Shown here piece by piece: positions 16,830 to 26,276 of a stretch of DNA of 64,000 nucleotides. Under the pieces are notes generated by a model. It was not told the origin of the DNA and did not search any database. It saw only the letters and a list, made by a program, of their open reading frames with translations. The DNA is from Halopenitus sp041821145 (lineage in GTDB: Archaea; Halobacteriota; Halobacteria; Halobacteriales; Haloferacaceae), in contig NZ_JBGUBC010000003.1 of the NCBI RefSeq assembly GCF_041821145.1, positions 124,001 through 188,000 on the forward strand, in the 5' to 3' direction. How positions within the stretch are numbered: the first letter of the stretch is position 1; every line of letters starts with the position of its first letter. The position numbers and the translations under genes are program-made.

Positions 16830-19445
16830 TTAGGGGATCCGCGTGTCCTGTCCCAGCCGACCGCGGACGTCGAGCTGGCCGAATGGTTCCCGTTCGGTGA
16901 GGACCGTCTCCTGGCCGAGCCCGGCCGCGTCCACCTCGAACGATCGCGCCGGGAGCGCCGTATTGATCCCCAGGTAGGTGTTACCTGCACGCTCGTCGTC
17001 CTCGTCCGCCCCGGCCAGTATCGTTCGCCGTTTTAAGCCCGCGGTCCGGCCAGTGGCGTGGGCCGGCTCCTGTCCCTCGACGATTCGTCGGATTGTGTCG
17101 ACGTGTTCGTCGTCGAGCCACGGGTGCACCAGGACGAGAAAGCCCGTCGAACAACTCAGGAGGTTGTCGTAAGGAACCCGAACCGCCCCGTCGGATAGAC
17201 AGTCGAGTTCGGCGTGCTCGATGACGCGCACCAGCGGCTCGTCCGTCGCCGTCGCTATTTCGTCGTACTCCGTCCAGAGCGCGTCGGCCGTTTCCGGGGT
17301 CAACACACCTTCGTCGACGAGTTCGTCGAGGCGTGCCCGTTCGCGCGATCTGGCACGGTCCCAGTCCGGCCGGTCGACCGTAACGTACTCCAGATACAAC
17401 TCGATCGCGGCCAGCAGACCGGCCCTGGTCCCTCGTGAGCGATACAGCATCGACGCCTGGTCGATAAACGCCCGGCGGGCACCCTCGGGCCATTGCTCGT
17501 CGGTCTCGGTTGCGAGCCAGCTTCCCAGCCAGGCCAGATGGTCCGGGCCGGCGGGGATGCCCTGGGGATCGAGATAACCCGTCAGATCCTCGATCCCGGT
17601 CTCGACGTCCGTGAAGACGCTCTCGAACAGCGCGAGGAACTGCTCCAGAAACGCCGCGCTCGCTTCGTCCTCGCGGTAGATCGCCGGCAGTTCCTCGAGG
17701 TATGACTGCCGGGGCGCTTCGACCTCGACCGACCGGACCACCGGCGAGTCGTACTCGGTGCCCACCAGTTCGACAGCAACCCAGAGATATCGACCGACGG
17801 CGTCGGATAGCAACACCTCGGTTGGGTTGGCAGGCGACGCCGACTTCCAGTCCCGTTCGTGGAGCGCGGGCCGGTCCTGGACCATGGTGTTCGCTCGGTC
17901 CAGCCAGGTCTCGATCCGCTCCGAGGAGACGTCGAGTAACTCGCCGGTAGCGAGGTCGGCGATCACGGTCGCATCGAGCGCGACGAGATCGGCGAGATCG
18001 TCCACTCCAGCGTCGCGGAGTCGCATCGCGTACGTTGGTCCGATTCCGTCGACGGCTTCGAGATCCGGCGGCTCGCCGTCTGCCTCGGAGAGGAGCGTTT
18101 CGGCCGCCGAGTGCCACTCGGCGGCTCGATCGGTCGAGACGTTGACCTCCTCGACGCCGAGGATCGCCGCGACGGTGGTCACGTCGCGGGCAGCGAGGTC
18201 CCTGACCGTCTCGATGCCTGCCTCGCGGAGTCGCCGGGCGTACTCCGGACCGATCCCGCCGATGGCTGCTACGTCGGGAGGCTCCATCGCGTCCGCGTCC
18301 GGGGGTGCTGGCCGATCGTCGTCGGTCGCACAGTAGTGGAGTCGGATCTGCGTTCCGGCCCCGTCGACATCGGCGTCCAGGCTGATGCGGTGCCACTGTG
18401 TGCCGGCGTCACCGGCGTCCAGACGAGTACTCAGGTGACCGACGGGGCCAGCATCACCGTCACTGACGGTGGTGTGGACCGGTTCCAGGGCCGTGACCCT
18501 GCCGTCCCCGTCGATGGCGATCAACTCGTCGATACCGTGGGGCGCACGGAGTCGGATACAGCCCCGACGGAACGCCGCTTGCCGCTGGAATGCCGCCTCG
18601 CTGGATCGGTAGCGCATGAGGGTTCGCTGTCCGTCCCAGTCCGGTGACACGCCGGCGACGAGATCGCCAGTTCCGGCGACAGCGATGGTCGACGGGACGA
18701 ACGGGTCGTCGGTATCCTGCACCCGGAAGCCACGGGGGCGTACTCGGACCGCGTCCACGGCGCTGGCGGGCGGCGACGCCAGGACGTCCCGTTCGAAGAC
18801 GCGGACCACGTATCGATCCGAGGCCGCGGGCTCATCGCGGACCGTTCGATCGAGGACGGACAGCGTTCCCGCGTCGTCGGCTGCAAGATCGATCGGATCG
18901 TAGAGTCCCGTGACCAGTTCCTCGTCCTCGCCGTCGGCCCGTAGCGAGCGGACGGTCCCGCTGCCGGGTCGCTCGCCCCGGTCGAGGAGGTGGACTTCGT
19001 CTCTCATCCGGACGAAATCGACCGGATCGTCGACCGAACGGAATCGACGCGTCGAGCCGAGCGACCGTGAGTACGACTGCACACGCGCCGGATCGCCCCA
19101 GGCGATGTAGATCGTCTCCCGAGTGACGGCGATAGCCCGCGGATCGGCATCGGGTCGCCAGAGACAGCCCAACTCATCCACGGAGTCCTCACCAACCGTG
19201 TGACGGTACACTTCGCCCGCGGCCGTCAGCAGGTAGCGATTCCCGCAGGCGTCGACGGCCACGTCGATCGGGTCCCCCTCGATCGGTGGTACCGCCTCGT
19301 CCGTGCCGAACAGGGGCCGTGGAGAGACCCACGTCGGTGTGTCCTCGCGAGCGAGCGAGACTCCGGATGCGGTGCGGTCTACGTTCCGGCAATACCACTC
19401 CGCCCAGTCGTCGCCGGCTTCGGTCCGGAACGTTGCGAACTCCAT
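16830..19445 (-). CDS. Tail protein I (gpI-like) fused to N-terminal propeller and HhH domains
   Basis: 871 residues. Its ATG (19445-19443) overlaps the upstream TGA as TGATG, which decides the start over an ATG six codons earlier. Residues about 40-340 show repeating beta-strand blades (DPIDVAVDACGNRYLL, DPRAIAVTRETIYIAW, DPIDLAADDAGTLSVL), like an NHL-type propeller. Two HhH units follow (IGGIGPEYARRLREAGIETV and VDGIGPTYAMRLRDAGVDDL). The last 300 residues are the P2 gpI-like tail domain: YLEELPAIYREDEASAAFLEQF, PAGPDHLAWLGSWL and YRSRGTRAGLLAAIELYL. It likely closes the baseplate and joins the fibre. Confidence 0.8.
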   Translation of the reverse strand: MEFATFRTEAGDDWAEWYCRNVDRTASGVSLAREDTPTWVSPRPLFGTDEAVPPIEGDPIDVAVDACGNRYLLTAAGEVYRHTVGEDSVDELGCLWRPDADPRAIAVTRETIYIAWGDPARVQSYSRSLGSTRRFRSVDDPVDFVRMRDEVHLLDRGERPGSGTVRSLRADGEDEELVTGLYDPIDLAADDAGTLSVLDRTVRDEPAASDRYVVRVFERDVLASPPASAVDAVRVRPRGFRVQDTDDPFVPSTIAVAGTGDLVAGVSPDWDGQRTLMRYRSSEAAFQRQAAFRRGCIRLRAPHGIDELIAIDGDGRVTALEPVHTTVSDGDAGPVGHLSTRLDAGDAGTQWHRISLDADVDGAGTQIRLHYCATDDDRPAPPDADAMEPPDVAAIGGIGPEYARRLREAGIETVRDLAARDVTTVAAILGVEEVNVSTDRAAEWHSAAETLLSEADGEPPDLEAVDGIGPTYAMRLRDAGVDDLADLVALDATVIADLATGELLDVSSERIETWLDRANTMVQDRPALHERDWKSASPANPTEVLLSDAVGRYLWVAVELVGTEYDSPVVRSVEVEAPRQSYLEELPAIYREDEASAAFLEQFLALFESVFTDVETGIEDLTGYLDPQGIPAGPDHLAWLGSWLATETDEQWPEGARRAFIDQASMLYRSRGTRAGLLAAIELYLEYVTVDRPDWDRARSRERARLDELVDEGVLTPETADALWTEYDEIATATDEPLVRVIEHAELDCLSDGAVRVPYDNLLSCSTGFLVLVHPWLDDEHVDTIRRIVEGQEPAHATGRTAGLKRRTILAGADEDDERAGNTYLGINTALPARSFEVDAAGLGQETVLTEREPFGQLDVRGRLGQDTRIP

Positions 19446-21412
19446 CAGACGTCCCTCCCACACTGATCGCGTGGTCCCGAGCGGACGACGACGGAGATGT
19501 CGTCCGGATACGGCAACAGTGCGGCGTTCTCCTCGATGTCGGTATCGCCACCCGCAACGACCCGCACGTCACGGACGCCGTCGATGCCGGTCCGCGCCTC
19601 GAGTATCTCGTAGATCTCGGATTCGTAGATCGGCCGATCGAAGGGCCAGCCGTCCCCCTCGAAGCCATGGAGTGGGTGGAGGAAGGCGGTCAGATCCTCC
19701 TCGGCCCTCCGTCGTTCCTCCGCGGTTCCGACCCCACGAGTCAGGGTGACTTCCGCAGTCACGTCTACGGGAACGTACTGTGGCGGGATCACTTCGACAC
19801 GTTCGGTCAAGAGCGTGTGTCGACGGAGGTGGGTCTCGACCGCGTCGAGAAAGCCACGAGTGGGGATCGGACGCTCGATAGTCGGTGGCGCATACGGCAG
19901 GACGACCACCCGGACCGAGCCACCCTCCTCGTCCACGATGGCACCCGCCCGCCCGAATCGCAGTCCGGGGGTCCGGGTGGCGATCGTCCGGTAGTCATCG
20001 ACGGTGACGGCTCGTGCGGGCTCCCGACGTTCCTCGATCGTTCGCGCGAGGGCGTCATCCACGGATTCGGCATCACGACCCCCCGCGATCCGTGAGAGAG
20101 GGGAGACGTCGAGCGTCCGAAACCGATCGGCGGTGACCTGCCAGGTCACGTCCCTGCCGACGTTTCCGTCCGTTCCTCCGCCGTATGCGACCGAGTGTGC
20201 CACGACTTCCTGACCCGGTTCCGGGATGGCGCCACGACGACCGTCGCCGAAGCAAACCTCGCCAGCGGCGGGATCGTGAACGTAGTGTCGGTCGGACGGT
20301 CCCGAGGCGTCGAAGTCGTCCACCTCGGTCCAGGGCTCGCCGCCGACGTGGACCGACGCCGCGAACGCGGGGGCCTGCTCGAAGGCGAAGCGCTGGTTCG
20401 GCGTCCCGGTCGTCCGCTTGCCCTCCGGCGCCGCCGTCGTCACGTCCCCGTCCGGCGGTATCAACGTCACTTCCCCGACCGATTCGCGATGGCAGACGGG
20501 GACGACGTTGGGACGGACCGCGTCAAGTTGTGGCGGAACCTCGTAGCGCTCGTCGTCATCCGCCCGTGCGCAGGCGAGACCGCGGATCCAGTACAGCGGC
20601 TGGTCCCGTTCGAGGATAGTCACCGGTTCGGGGTCGTCGGGCCAGTCCTCGGGTCGCGCCAGCCGAACCCGGCCACCCCGGTAGAGGTGATTGGTCCCGT
20701 CCACCTGGACATCGATGTCACTCCAGGCCGTATCGCGGTACCATCGATCGGGGGTGGTACAGTACTGCCACGCCACCTCGATCGACGGATCGAACGGCGA
20801 TTCCTTGTCGTAGTGGGTGGCTTCATCGGGGAGGTCGTCGTCGTAGTAATCGACGTCCAGGTCCAGTCGATCGCCGACGAATGGGTCGGCGTCGAAGCCG
20901 AGATACAGCGCACAGCCCGGTCCGGCCTCGCGGCCGAAGGCGTGGTACTGGCGTCCCGCTCCGGCATTCTCCCGTGTGTGGTCGGTCCGGCCGTGAGGGT
21001 GTTCGGAGACCACCGCGGCGACCGATGCTGCGGTCATCGTGACGGCGTCGCTCGTCTCGAAGGGTTCGATGTCGCCACCCGTCGTCTCGGCGGCGATCGG
21101 TGTTCCGGCCGGCAGCGTCTCCCCGTCGTGCTCCGCGACGTCGGCGATCGTCAACTGCCCGGTTGCACGTATCGGTTCACGCGGCGCGGCGTCGAGCAGC
21201 TTCAGGTATTTCTCGCGGTGGGTGTCGGTGACCTGATCGAGTTCGTAGCCATAGGACTCGGCGAGCCAGGCGAGCAGCTCCAGGATGGTGATCCCCGGGT
21301 CGTGGGCGTTGTGGTCGGTCCACGCCTCGCTGTGGACGGGGAGGCGCTTTCGTGCGTCCTCCATGATCTCCTCGAAGCGGCGTTCGTCGAGATCGGGAAC
21401 GTCGAGACTCAT
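19445..21412 (-). CDS. Baseplate J-like protein (second copy)
   Basis: 655 residues of the putative baseplate assembly family: DARKRLPVHSEAWTDHNAHDPGITILELLAWLAES at the N-terminus, VCFGDGRRGAIPEPGQEV in the middle, and the gpJ-like C-terminal region (VDDYRTIATRTPGLRFGRA). The ending contains FLHPLHGFEGDGWPFDRPIYESEIYE, the conserved J-family tail that is also present in the upstream paralogue. The ATG at 21412 follows the upstream TGA directly. Together with that paralogue it forms the wedge ring that holds the sheath before firing. Confidence 0.9.
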   Translation of the reverse strand: MSLDVPDLDERRFEEIMEDARKRLPVHSEAWTDHNAHDPGITILELLAWLAESYGYELDQVTDTHREKYLKLLDAAPREPIRATGQLTIADVAEHDGETLPAGTPIAAETTGGDIEPFETSDAVTMTAASVAAVVSEHPHGRTDHTRENAGAGRQYHAFGREAGPGCALYLGFDADPFVGDRLDLDVDYYDDDLPDEATHYDKESPFDPSIEVAWQYCTTPDRWYRDTAWSDIDVQVDGTNHLYRGGRVRLARPEDWPDDPEPVTILERDQPLYWIRGLACARADDDERYEVPPQLDAVRPNVVPVCHRESVGEVTLIPPDGDVTTAAPEGKRTTGTPNQRFAFEQAPAFAASVHVGGEPWTEVDDFDASGPSDRHYVHDPAAGEVCFGDGRRGAIPEPGQEVVAHSVAYGGGTDGNVGRDVTWQVTADRFRTLDVSPLSRIAGGRDAESVDDALARTIEERREPARAVTVDDYRTIATRTPGLRFGRAGAIVDEEGGSVRVVVLPYAPPTIERPIPTRGFLDAVETHLRRHTLLTERVEVIPPQYVPVDVTAEVTLTRGVGTAEERRRAEEDLTAFLHPLHGFEGDGWPFDRPIYESEIYEILEARTGIDGVRDVRVVAGGDTDIEENAALLPYPDDISVVVRSGPRDQCGRDV

Positions 21413-24400
21413 TCAGGATCCCTCCGATCCGGTGGGACGGTCGGCCATCCTGACGGTCAGTTCGTGGCTGTCGTTGTAGACGAGCGTATCGGCCGCCACG
21501 CTCGGGGTCGCCTCCCCCTCGGTGACGGTAACCACGTTCTCCCCGCCGTCGAAGGTGACTGAAAGCGATGACACGTGATCGACCCCCTCGATGCCCTCGA
21601 TGAGGGCGAACAGCGTCGAGATGTCCGGCAGATCTCCGAAGGCCCAGCCGTCGCCGTCCGGGCCGCCCGTAAGCGGGTGACAGAACTCCCGCAGGTGGTC
21701 GTCGATCCGCTCTTCGAGGGCCGAAACGCTCCGGACGTCGGCGCCGACCACGGTCGCCTCGATCCCGACGGCCACGTAGCTCGGCCCTCGGACCACGATC
21801 CGGTCCCGGGCGACGAGTGAGGCCGGTGCTCGGTCGCTCAAGGCGTCCTCGACGTCCCGCTTCAGGCCGATCGACGGGACTGGCTTCATCCGCTGATCGT
21901 CGGGGACGATGAGCAGCGTCACCCACCCCGGCTCGCGCTCGCCCGCGCGGTTCATGCCTTCGATGCAGCGCACGTTGGCCAGCCGACGGGAGGCGTCAGC
22001 GGCGATCCGTTCGAAATCCGCCGGCGTCACCGCACGCCCACGATCGCGAATGGTTTGTGGAGCGCGACCCAACACGTCGTCCATCGACTCCGACGCCGCG
22101 CCGCCTGTGCCCGGTGCCGGATTCGTGACTTCCTCGACGTAGGGTAGCGAGCTCTTCGCCCCGGTCACGGCCCCGATCCCGACGTTCCCCTCGACTCCAC
22201 CGCCCGTGCGGTAGGACACGCGCACGTTGTCGCGCCCCCGTGGCGGGATCCTCCCCGAGACACCGTCACCGAAGGTGATCTCGCCGGCCGTTCGGTCGAG
22301 CACGTAGTGACGGTGGTCTTCCGTCGAGTCGAGGAAGTCATCGATCTCGTGCCAGCGAACCCAGAACGCCCGAATCGAACCGTTTTCGGCCGTGTCGGAG
22401 AGGACGTCGTCGGGTCGTTCTGCCGCCAGCCGTTCGCGCTGGTTCGCGGATAGCGCGGTCTGCTCGTTTACCCAGACCTCACCGTCGATGACGGGCGGTC
22501 GGGTCACCGAAAACGACTGGTCCGGCGCTCCGTCACTCGATCCGAGGATCTCCTCGTCCACGACGGTGACGTTCCTCGCGTGGCCCGTGTTGGGATGGAT
22601 TCCGTGCAACCGTGGCCGAGCATTCGTCGGCTCGCCCGCCGGCGGGTTCGTGACGACGACCTCGCCACACGCCTTGCGATCACCGTCCATTGCCCGTCGT
22701 CGGGGTATCCGGACGTCACCGCTCAGATCCAGACCCGACTGCCCAAAGGACTCGCCCCGGACGCGCGCTCTGATCCAGTGATGGTGCTCCCCGAAGCGTT
22801 CGAACGCGGTCGTTTTCTCCGGGACGACGAGTCCGATGAGTCCCCGTTCGGTGAAGCCGCCGGTTTCGTCGGTCGTGTCCAGGGGAGTCCATTCGTCGGC
22901 GTCGGGATCGACACAGTACTCCCAGCGGACCCGCGAGGCAAAGCCGTCGGGGTATTCGTGTTCCTCCAGGTCGACGAACAGTTGGAGGGGACCGCCGTCC
23001 AACGGACGATCGAAGCCGAGATAGAGCGTCTGATCCTCGTCGGCGAGTTCCCTGAACGGTTCGAACCGGCCTTCGTGATCGACGCGGTCGGGACCGAAGG
23101 TCCGCGCGTTGTACGAAAACAGGTGTTCGGGATTCCGGTCCTCCGGATACTCGTAAGTGATCGAGACATCGCCGTATTCCGGTGGGTCGGTCCGGAACTC
23201 GGGAACCCACTTCTCGCCGTTCTCTCCTTCGTCGACGTAGACGCGGTCCCCGTAGTCGCCTCCCACGAGACGAGCGCGCACCCACACGCCGTCGTGCCCG
23301 GCGACGCTCGTCGCGGCGACGTCCGCGGGGACGCTGAAGGTCACGGAGACCGGCTCATCGTCGATCGTAAAGCCCTCGGTTTCGTCGCTCACCGAGAGCG
23401 TTGCCCAGCCATCACCGTTCCAGTACTCCCAGGAGACGTTGACGTTCGTGGTTCCGCCATCGGTCGATCTCTCGACGGTGAAATCAGCCTCAAGCCGGGT
23501 CGCATCGTCCTCATAGACCGGTGTGAGCGTCGGGAGTGATTTCTCGTGACCGGTTTCCTCGGTGTCCACCTCCGGGATCACCCATGTCGGATCGTCCGGC
23601 TGCATCGTCACGGTTAGCAGCTCGGGCTGGAAGGTGATCGTCACATCGGCGTCGGCCTTCGTGAATGCCTCCTCGCAACCGACGTACAATGCATCGCGGT
23701 GGGACGGTCGATCACCGAATGGGGTGATCGATCCCTCCTCCGGGTCCTGAGGGACGTCGTTCGCGAGCAGCATGTCGGGATCCAGTTCCGTGGGCGCGGC
23801 GGCCAGGGAGACGTCGGCCAGTTCCACGTCGAGCGGCCCCGTCGGCGTCCTCTCGTCGGGAACGCGACACCGGATCCATCTGCTTTCCCGTCCGTTAACC
23901 TCGGTTTCCAGGAGGGGACCATCCGGCTCGAGTTCGACCGTGACCACGTTCATCCGATTCGTCGCGGATTCCGGGTCAGGAAGGGATATCTCCGGGAACG
24001 ACGGCAGCCGCTCGATCGGGACGTCGAACTCCGGGCTCAGGATCGATTCGCTCTGGACGTTCGGGTTGAAGAGCTGTCGGAGGGACGCTCCCTCATCTCG
24101 TGTTTTCGAGGTCCCCGTTTTCGTCACGCTCCTGAACAACCGTTTCGTCGCCGTCCGTGAGCGTTGGGCGAGCGGTACGAAACGCTCTCCATCGACGATC
24201 GGGACGAGATCGTCCGGAATAACGTCGACCGGCGTCCCGGTGACGCCGGGCCCCGATATCACGTGCCACCCCTCTTCGCTTTCCCCGTCGCCCGTCGACT
24301 TCTCGCCGTAATACTCCCATTGCAACCGCTCTGTGATCACCTCCGGGGCCGCGGTCGTCTCGACGACGGCCCGGATCGTCGACCCGTTCGAGACGGTCAA

Positions 24401-24937
24401 CAGTCCGGCGTGTCCGATGTAGAGGAGGTTCTCCTGTCGATCTTCGCCGGCAAAGAGTGCGGCCGTCCCGGTGTCATCGAGCACCGCTGCGTGATCGAAT
24501 AGCCCGTCGCTTGCTGGATCGACACTGTAGGCCGACTGCAGGCGCGCGGGCGTGGCCTCGAATGCCTCCTCAGCTTCGAACCGGAAGGTCCGTGCTGGTC
24601 GATCGTCGGTCTCCTCGGCGACGACCTCCGTCCCGGCATCGATCCGGACGGTATCCCCGGCCTCGGGAGCGATCGTGAACTGAACGGGGACCGTCGCGGC
24701 TCGGGGCGGTCGGCGGTCGAACCCCAGTTCGTCGAAAAACGCCACGCGGTGTTTCGCCGGCGTACTGTCGAGGCGCTCGATCACGTCCTCGGCCATCTCG
24801 GCGAAGTGGGCAACGAGTGCCGATCCGGGATCCTCAGCGTCCGCGTCCCAGTCCTCGACGTAGTGCGGAGCGATCGTCTCGATGTGTTCGCGGATCGCAT
24901 CACGGCGGCGGCCGTCGAGTTCTGGATCCGCGACCAT
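21413..24937 (-). CDS. Baseplate J-like protein, large (Afp11-type)
   Basis: 1174 residues, nearly twice the length of its downstream paralogue. The N-terminal EDPGSALVAHFAEMAEDVIERL and FFDELGFDRRPPRAATVPVQF match the baseplate assembly family. ITFGDGVSGRIPPRGRDNVRV and RAVTPADFERIAADASRRL mark the gpJ core, and FCHPLTGGPDGDGWAFGDLPDISTL the conserved end. The middle (about 350-800) contains extra beta-rich repeats with the motif WEYWNGDGW / WEYCVDPDADEW, probably additional tail-surface domains. Two unequal J proteins are typical of eCIS clusters. Confidence 0.9.
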   Translation of the reverse strand: MVADPELDGRRRDAIREHIETIAPHYVEDWDADAEDPGSALVAHFAEMAEDVIERLDSTPAKHRVAFFDELGFDRRPPRAATVPVQFTIAPEAGDTVRIDAGTEVVAEETDDRPARTFRFEAEEAFEATPARLQSAYSVDPASDGLFDHAAVLDDTGTAALFAGEDRQENLLYIGHAGLLTVSNGSTIRAVVETTAAPEVITERLQWEYYGEKSTGDGESEEGWHVISGPGVTGTPVDVIPDDLVPIVDGERFVPLAQRSRTATKRLFRSVTKTGTSKTRDEGASLRQLFNPNVQSESILSPEFDVPIERLPSFPEISLPDPESATNRMNVVTVELEPDGPLLETEVNGRESRWIRCRVPDERTPTGPLDVELADVSLAAAPTELDPDMLLANDVPQDPEEGSITPFGDRPSHRDALYVGCEEAFTKADADVTITFQPELLTVTMQPDDPTWVIPEVDTEETGHEKSLPTLTPVYEDDATRLEADFTVERSTDGGTTNVNVSWEYWNGDGWATLSVSDETEGFTIDDEPVSVTFSVPADVAATSVAGHDGVWVRARLVGGDYGDRVYVDEGENGEKWVPEFRTDPPEYGDVSITYEYPEDRNPEHLFSYNARTFGPDRVDHEGRFEPFRELADEDQTLYLGFDRPLDGGPLQLFVDLEEHEYPDGFASRVRWEYCVDPDADEWTPLDTTDETGGFTERGLIGLVVPEKTTAFERFGEHHHWIRARVRGESFGQSGLDLSGDVRIPRRRAMDGDRKACGEVVVTNPPAGEPTNARPRLHGIHPNTGHARNVTVVDEEILGSSDGAPDQSFSVTRPPVIDGEVWVNEQTALSANQRERLAAERPDDVLSDTAENGSIRAFWVRWHEIDDFLDSTEDHRHYVLDRTAGEITFGDGVSGRIPPRGRDNVRVSYRTGGGVEGNVGIGAVTGAKSSLPYVEEVTNPAPGTGGAASESMDDVLGRAPQTIRDRGRAVTPADFERIAADASRRLANVRCIEGMNRAGEREPGWVTLLIVPDDQRMKPVPSIGLKRDVEDALSDRAPASLVARDRIVVRGPSYVAVGIEATVVGADVRSVSALEERIDDHLREFCHPLTGGPDGDGWAFGDLPDISTLFALIEGIEGVDHVSSLSVTFDGGENVVTVTEGEATPSVAADTLVYNDSHELTVRMADRPTGSEGS

Positions 24938-24940
24938 GGC

Positions 24941-25330
24941 TCAGCGACCTCCCACGTAGAACGGGTAGACCATGTTGAACTCGCCGTTGGTCCGGCGGAT
25001 GCGGTACTCGATCACGACGTCGAGACGACCCTCCCGTCGGTCGCCCATCTCCGCGGCAACCGATAGCACTTCGATCCGGGGCTCCCACCGAGTCAGCGCG
25101 TCTTCGATTTCGCTTTCGATCAACGTCCGTGTCGTCGCATCCACCGTCTCGAAGACGTAGTCGTGGATCCCACAGCCGAAGTCGGGACGCATCACTCGCT
25201 CACCAGGTGCGGTTTCGAGGATGATCCTGATCGACTGCTCGATGTCCGTTTCGCCCTCGACGAGTTCGATCGCTCCCGACGAGTCGGTTGCGACCGGGAA
25301 CGACCATCCACGTCCCAGAAACTCATTCAT
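24941..25330 (-). CDS. gp25-like baseplate / sheath initiator protein
   Basis: 129 residues, normal for the family. The core GW/gp25 signature is present: GWSFPV near the N-terminus, EGETDIEQSIRIILETAPGER, then MRPDFGCGIHDYVFE. gp25-like proteins connect the wedge to the first sheath ring and start sheath polymerisation. The gene ends three bases before the ATG of the large J protein. Confidence 0.93.
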   Translation of the reverse strand: MNEFLGRGWSFPVATDSSGAIELVEGETDIEQSIRIILETAPGERVMRPDFGCGIHDYVFETVDATTRTLIESEIEDALTRWEPRIEVLSVAAEMGDRREGRLDVVIEYRIRRTNGEFNMVYPFYVGGR

Positions 25331-25340
25331 CGTTCCTTCC

Positions 25341-25631
25341 TCACCCGATGAGTACCGTCGGACAGCCCATCACGATCGAGTTGGGAGGGCCGTTCTCGAC
25401 GATCGTATCCCCTTGTCTGGCGGCCGGCATGCCGTTGATCAGAACGGTCGAACTCCCCGGTTGCGTGATCCCGCCGACGTGAGGGACCGGCCCCGTCGAA
25501 AGGGGACAGCTGTGCACGTCCGCAACGGCTCGCCAGGCCGGCATTCCACCGATCAACACGTCTGGGCTACCGCTCCCCGACAGCGGCGTCCCATGAGCAG
25601 TCTGGTCGAGTGTGCGTGCGGCTGGTGGCAT
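25341..25631 (-). CDS. PAAR-repeat spike-tip protein
   Basis: 96 residues containing PAAR-like repeats: SPDVLIGGMPAWRAVADVHSC, VPHVGGITQPGSSTVLINGMPAARQGD and GPPNSIVMGCPTVLIG. PAAR proteins cap the gp5/VgrG needle with a zinc-bound sharp tip; the conserved His (DVHS, VPHVGG) and Cys (SCPL, GCPT) are present. It follows the spike gene directly, with nine bases between. No C-terminal toxin extension is present. Confidence 0.92.
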   Translation of the reverse strand: MPPAARTLDQTAHGTPLSGSGSPDVLIGGMPAWRAVADVHSCPLSTGPVPHVGGITQPGSSTVLINGMPAARQGDTIVENGPPNSIVMGCPTVLIG

Positions 25632-25640
25632 TGTACAATG

Positions 25641-26276
25641 TCAATTCAATTGGATTACTGCCCCCTTAAGCGTTAGCATACCGGATGCGTCGATCGTCAG
25701 GTTCCCGTCGGCCGAGACCTCGATTTGGGGGGCTTCGATCGTGAGTTTCGCACCGGCCTCGATCGATACTGAACTCGAGACGGCGTCGAACTCGATCCGG
25801 TTTTGTCCGCTTTCGTCCTCGATGGTGATCTTCTCACCCCCGCTCGCGTCGTCGAGGACGATCGTGTGGCCGGCGTTCGTCTCGATCTCGACTTTTCCCG
25901 CCGTGTCGTTGTCGTCGAAGGTCAACTCGTGCCCGCTTCGGGATTTGATCTGACGGACGTCGTTTTTGCCGTCGGCGTTATCCTCGGGTGGCCCCTCCTG
26001 GCCGTTCCACAGCGCACCGAGCACGTAGGGATGGCTCACGTCGCCGTTCTCGAAGGCGACGAGAACCTCGTTGCCGACCTCCGGCAGGAAGAACGTGCCC
26101 ATGTCGTCCCCGGCCATCGGCGTGGTGACTCGTGCCCAGTAGCTCTCGTCGCTCGCGTCCCGCCAGGGGAACTCGAGTTTTACCCGTCCCATCCCCTCGG
26201 GATCCTCGTTATCGGTCACGATACCGACGGCGACGCCGTCGAGGCTCGGCCCTCCACGCCCGCCGGCAAAGCTCAT
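25641..26276 (-). CDS. gp5/VgrG-like spike protein
   Basis: 211 residues. An OB-fold domain (about 12-110: GIVTDNEDPEGMGRVKLEFPWRD.. and PEVGNEVLVAFENGDVSHPYVLGALWNG) is followed by a triple-stranded beta-helix with repeated short strands (VEIETNAGHTIVLDD, ITIEDESGQNRIEF, VSIEAGAKLTIEA, LTIDASGMLTLKG). This is the trimeric needle that punctures the target envelope. The hub half of VgrG is a separate gene immediately upstream (overlap of four bases), as in phage P2 and eCIS rather than in fused T6SS VgrG. Confidence 0.93.
   Translation of the reverse strand: MSFAGGRGGPSLDGVAVGIVTDNEDPEGMGRVKLEFPWRDASDESYWARVTTPMAGDDMGTFFLPEVGNEVLVAFENGDVSHPYVLGALWNGQEGPPEDNADGKNDVRQIKSRSGHELTFDDNDTAGKVEIETNAGHTIVLDDASGGEKITIEDESGQNRIEFDAVSSSVSIEAGAKLTIEAPQIEVSADGNLTIDASGMLTLKGAVIQLN

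Noticed and set aside
20195..21562. A 455-residue plus-strand frame within the baseplate genes
   Set aside because: It is antisense to two well-conserved J-type genes and lacks any domain signal.
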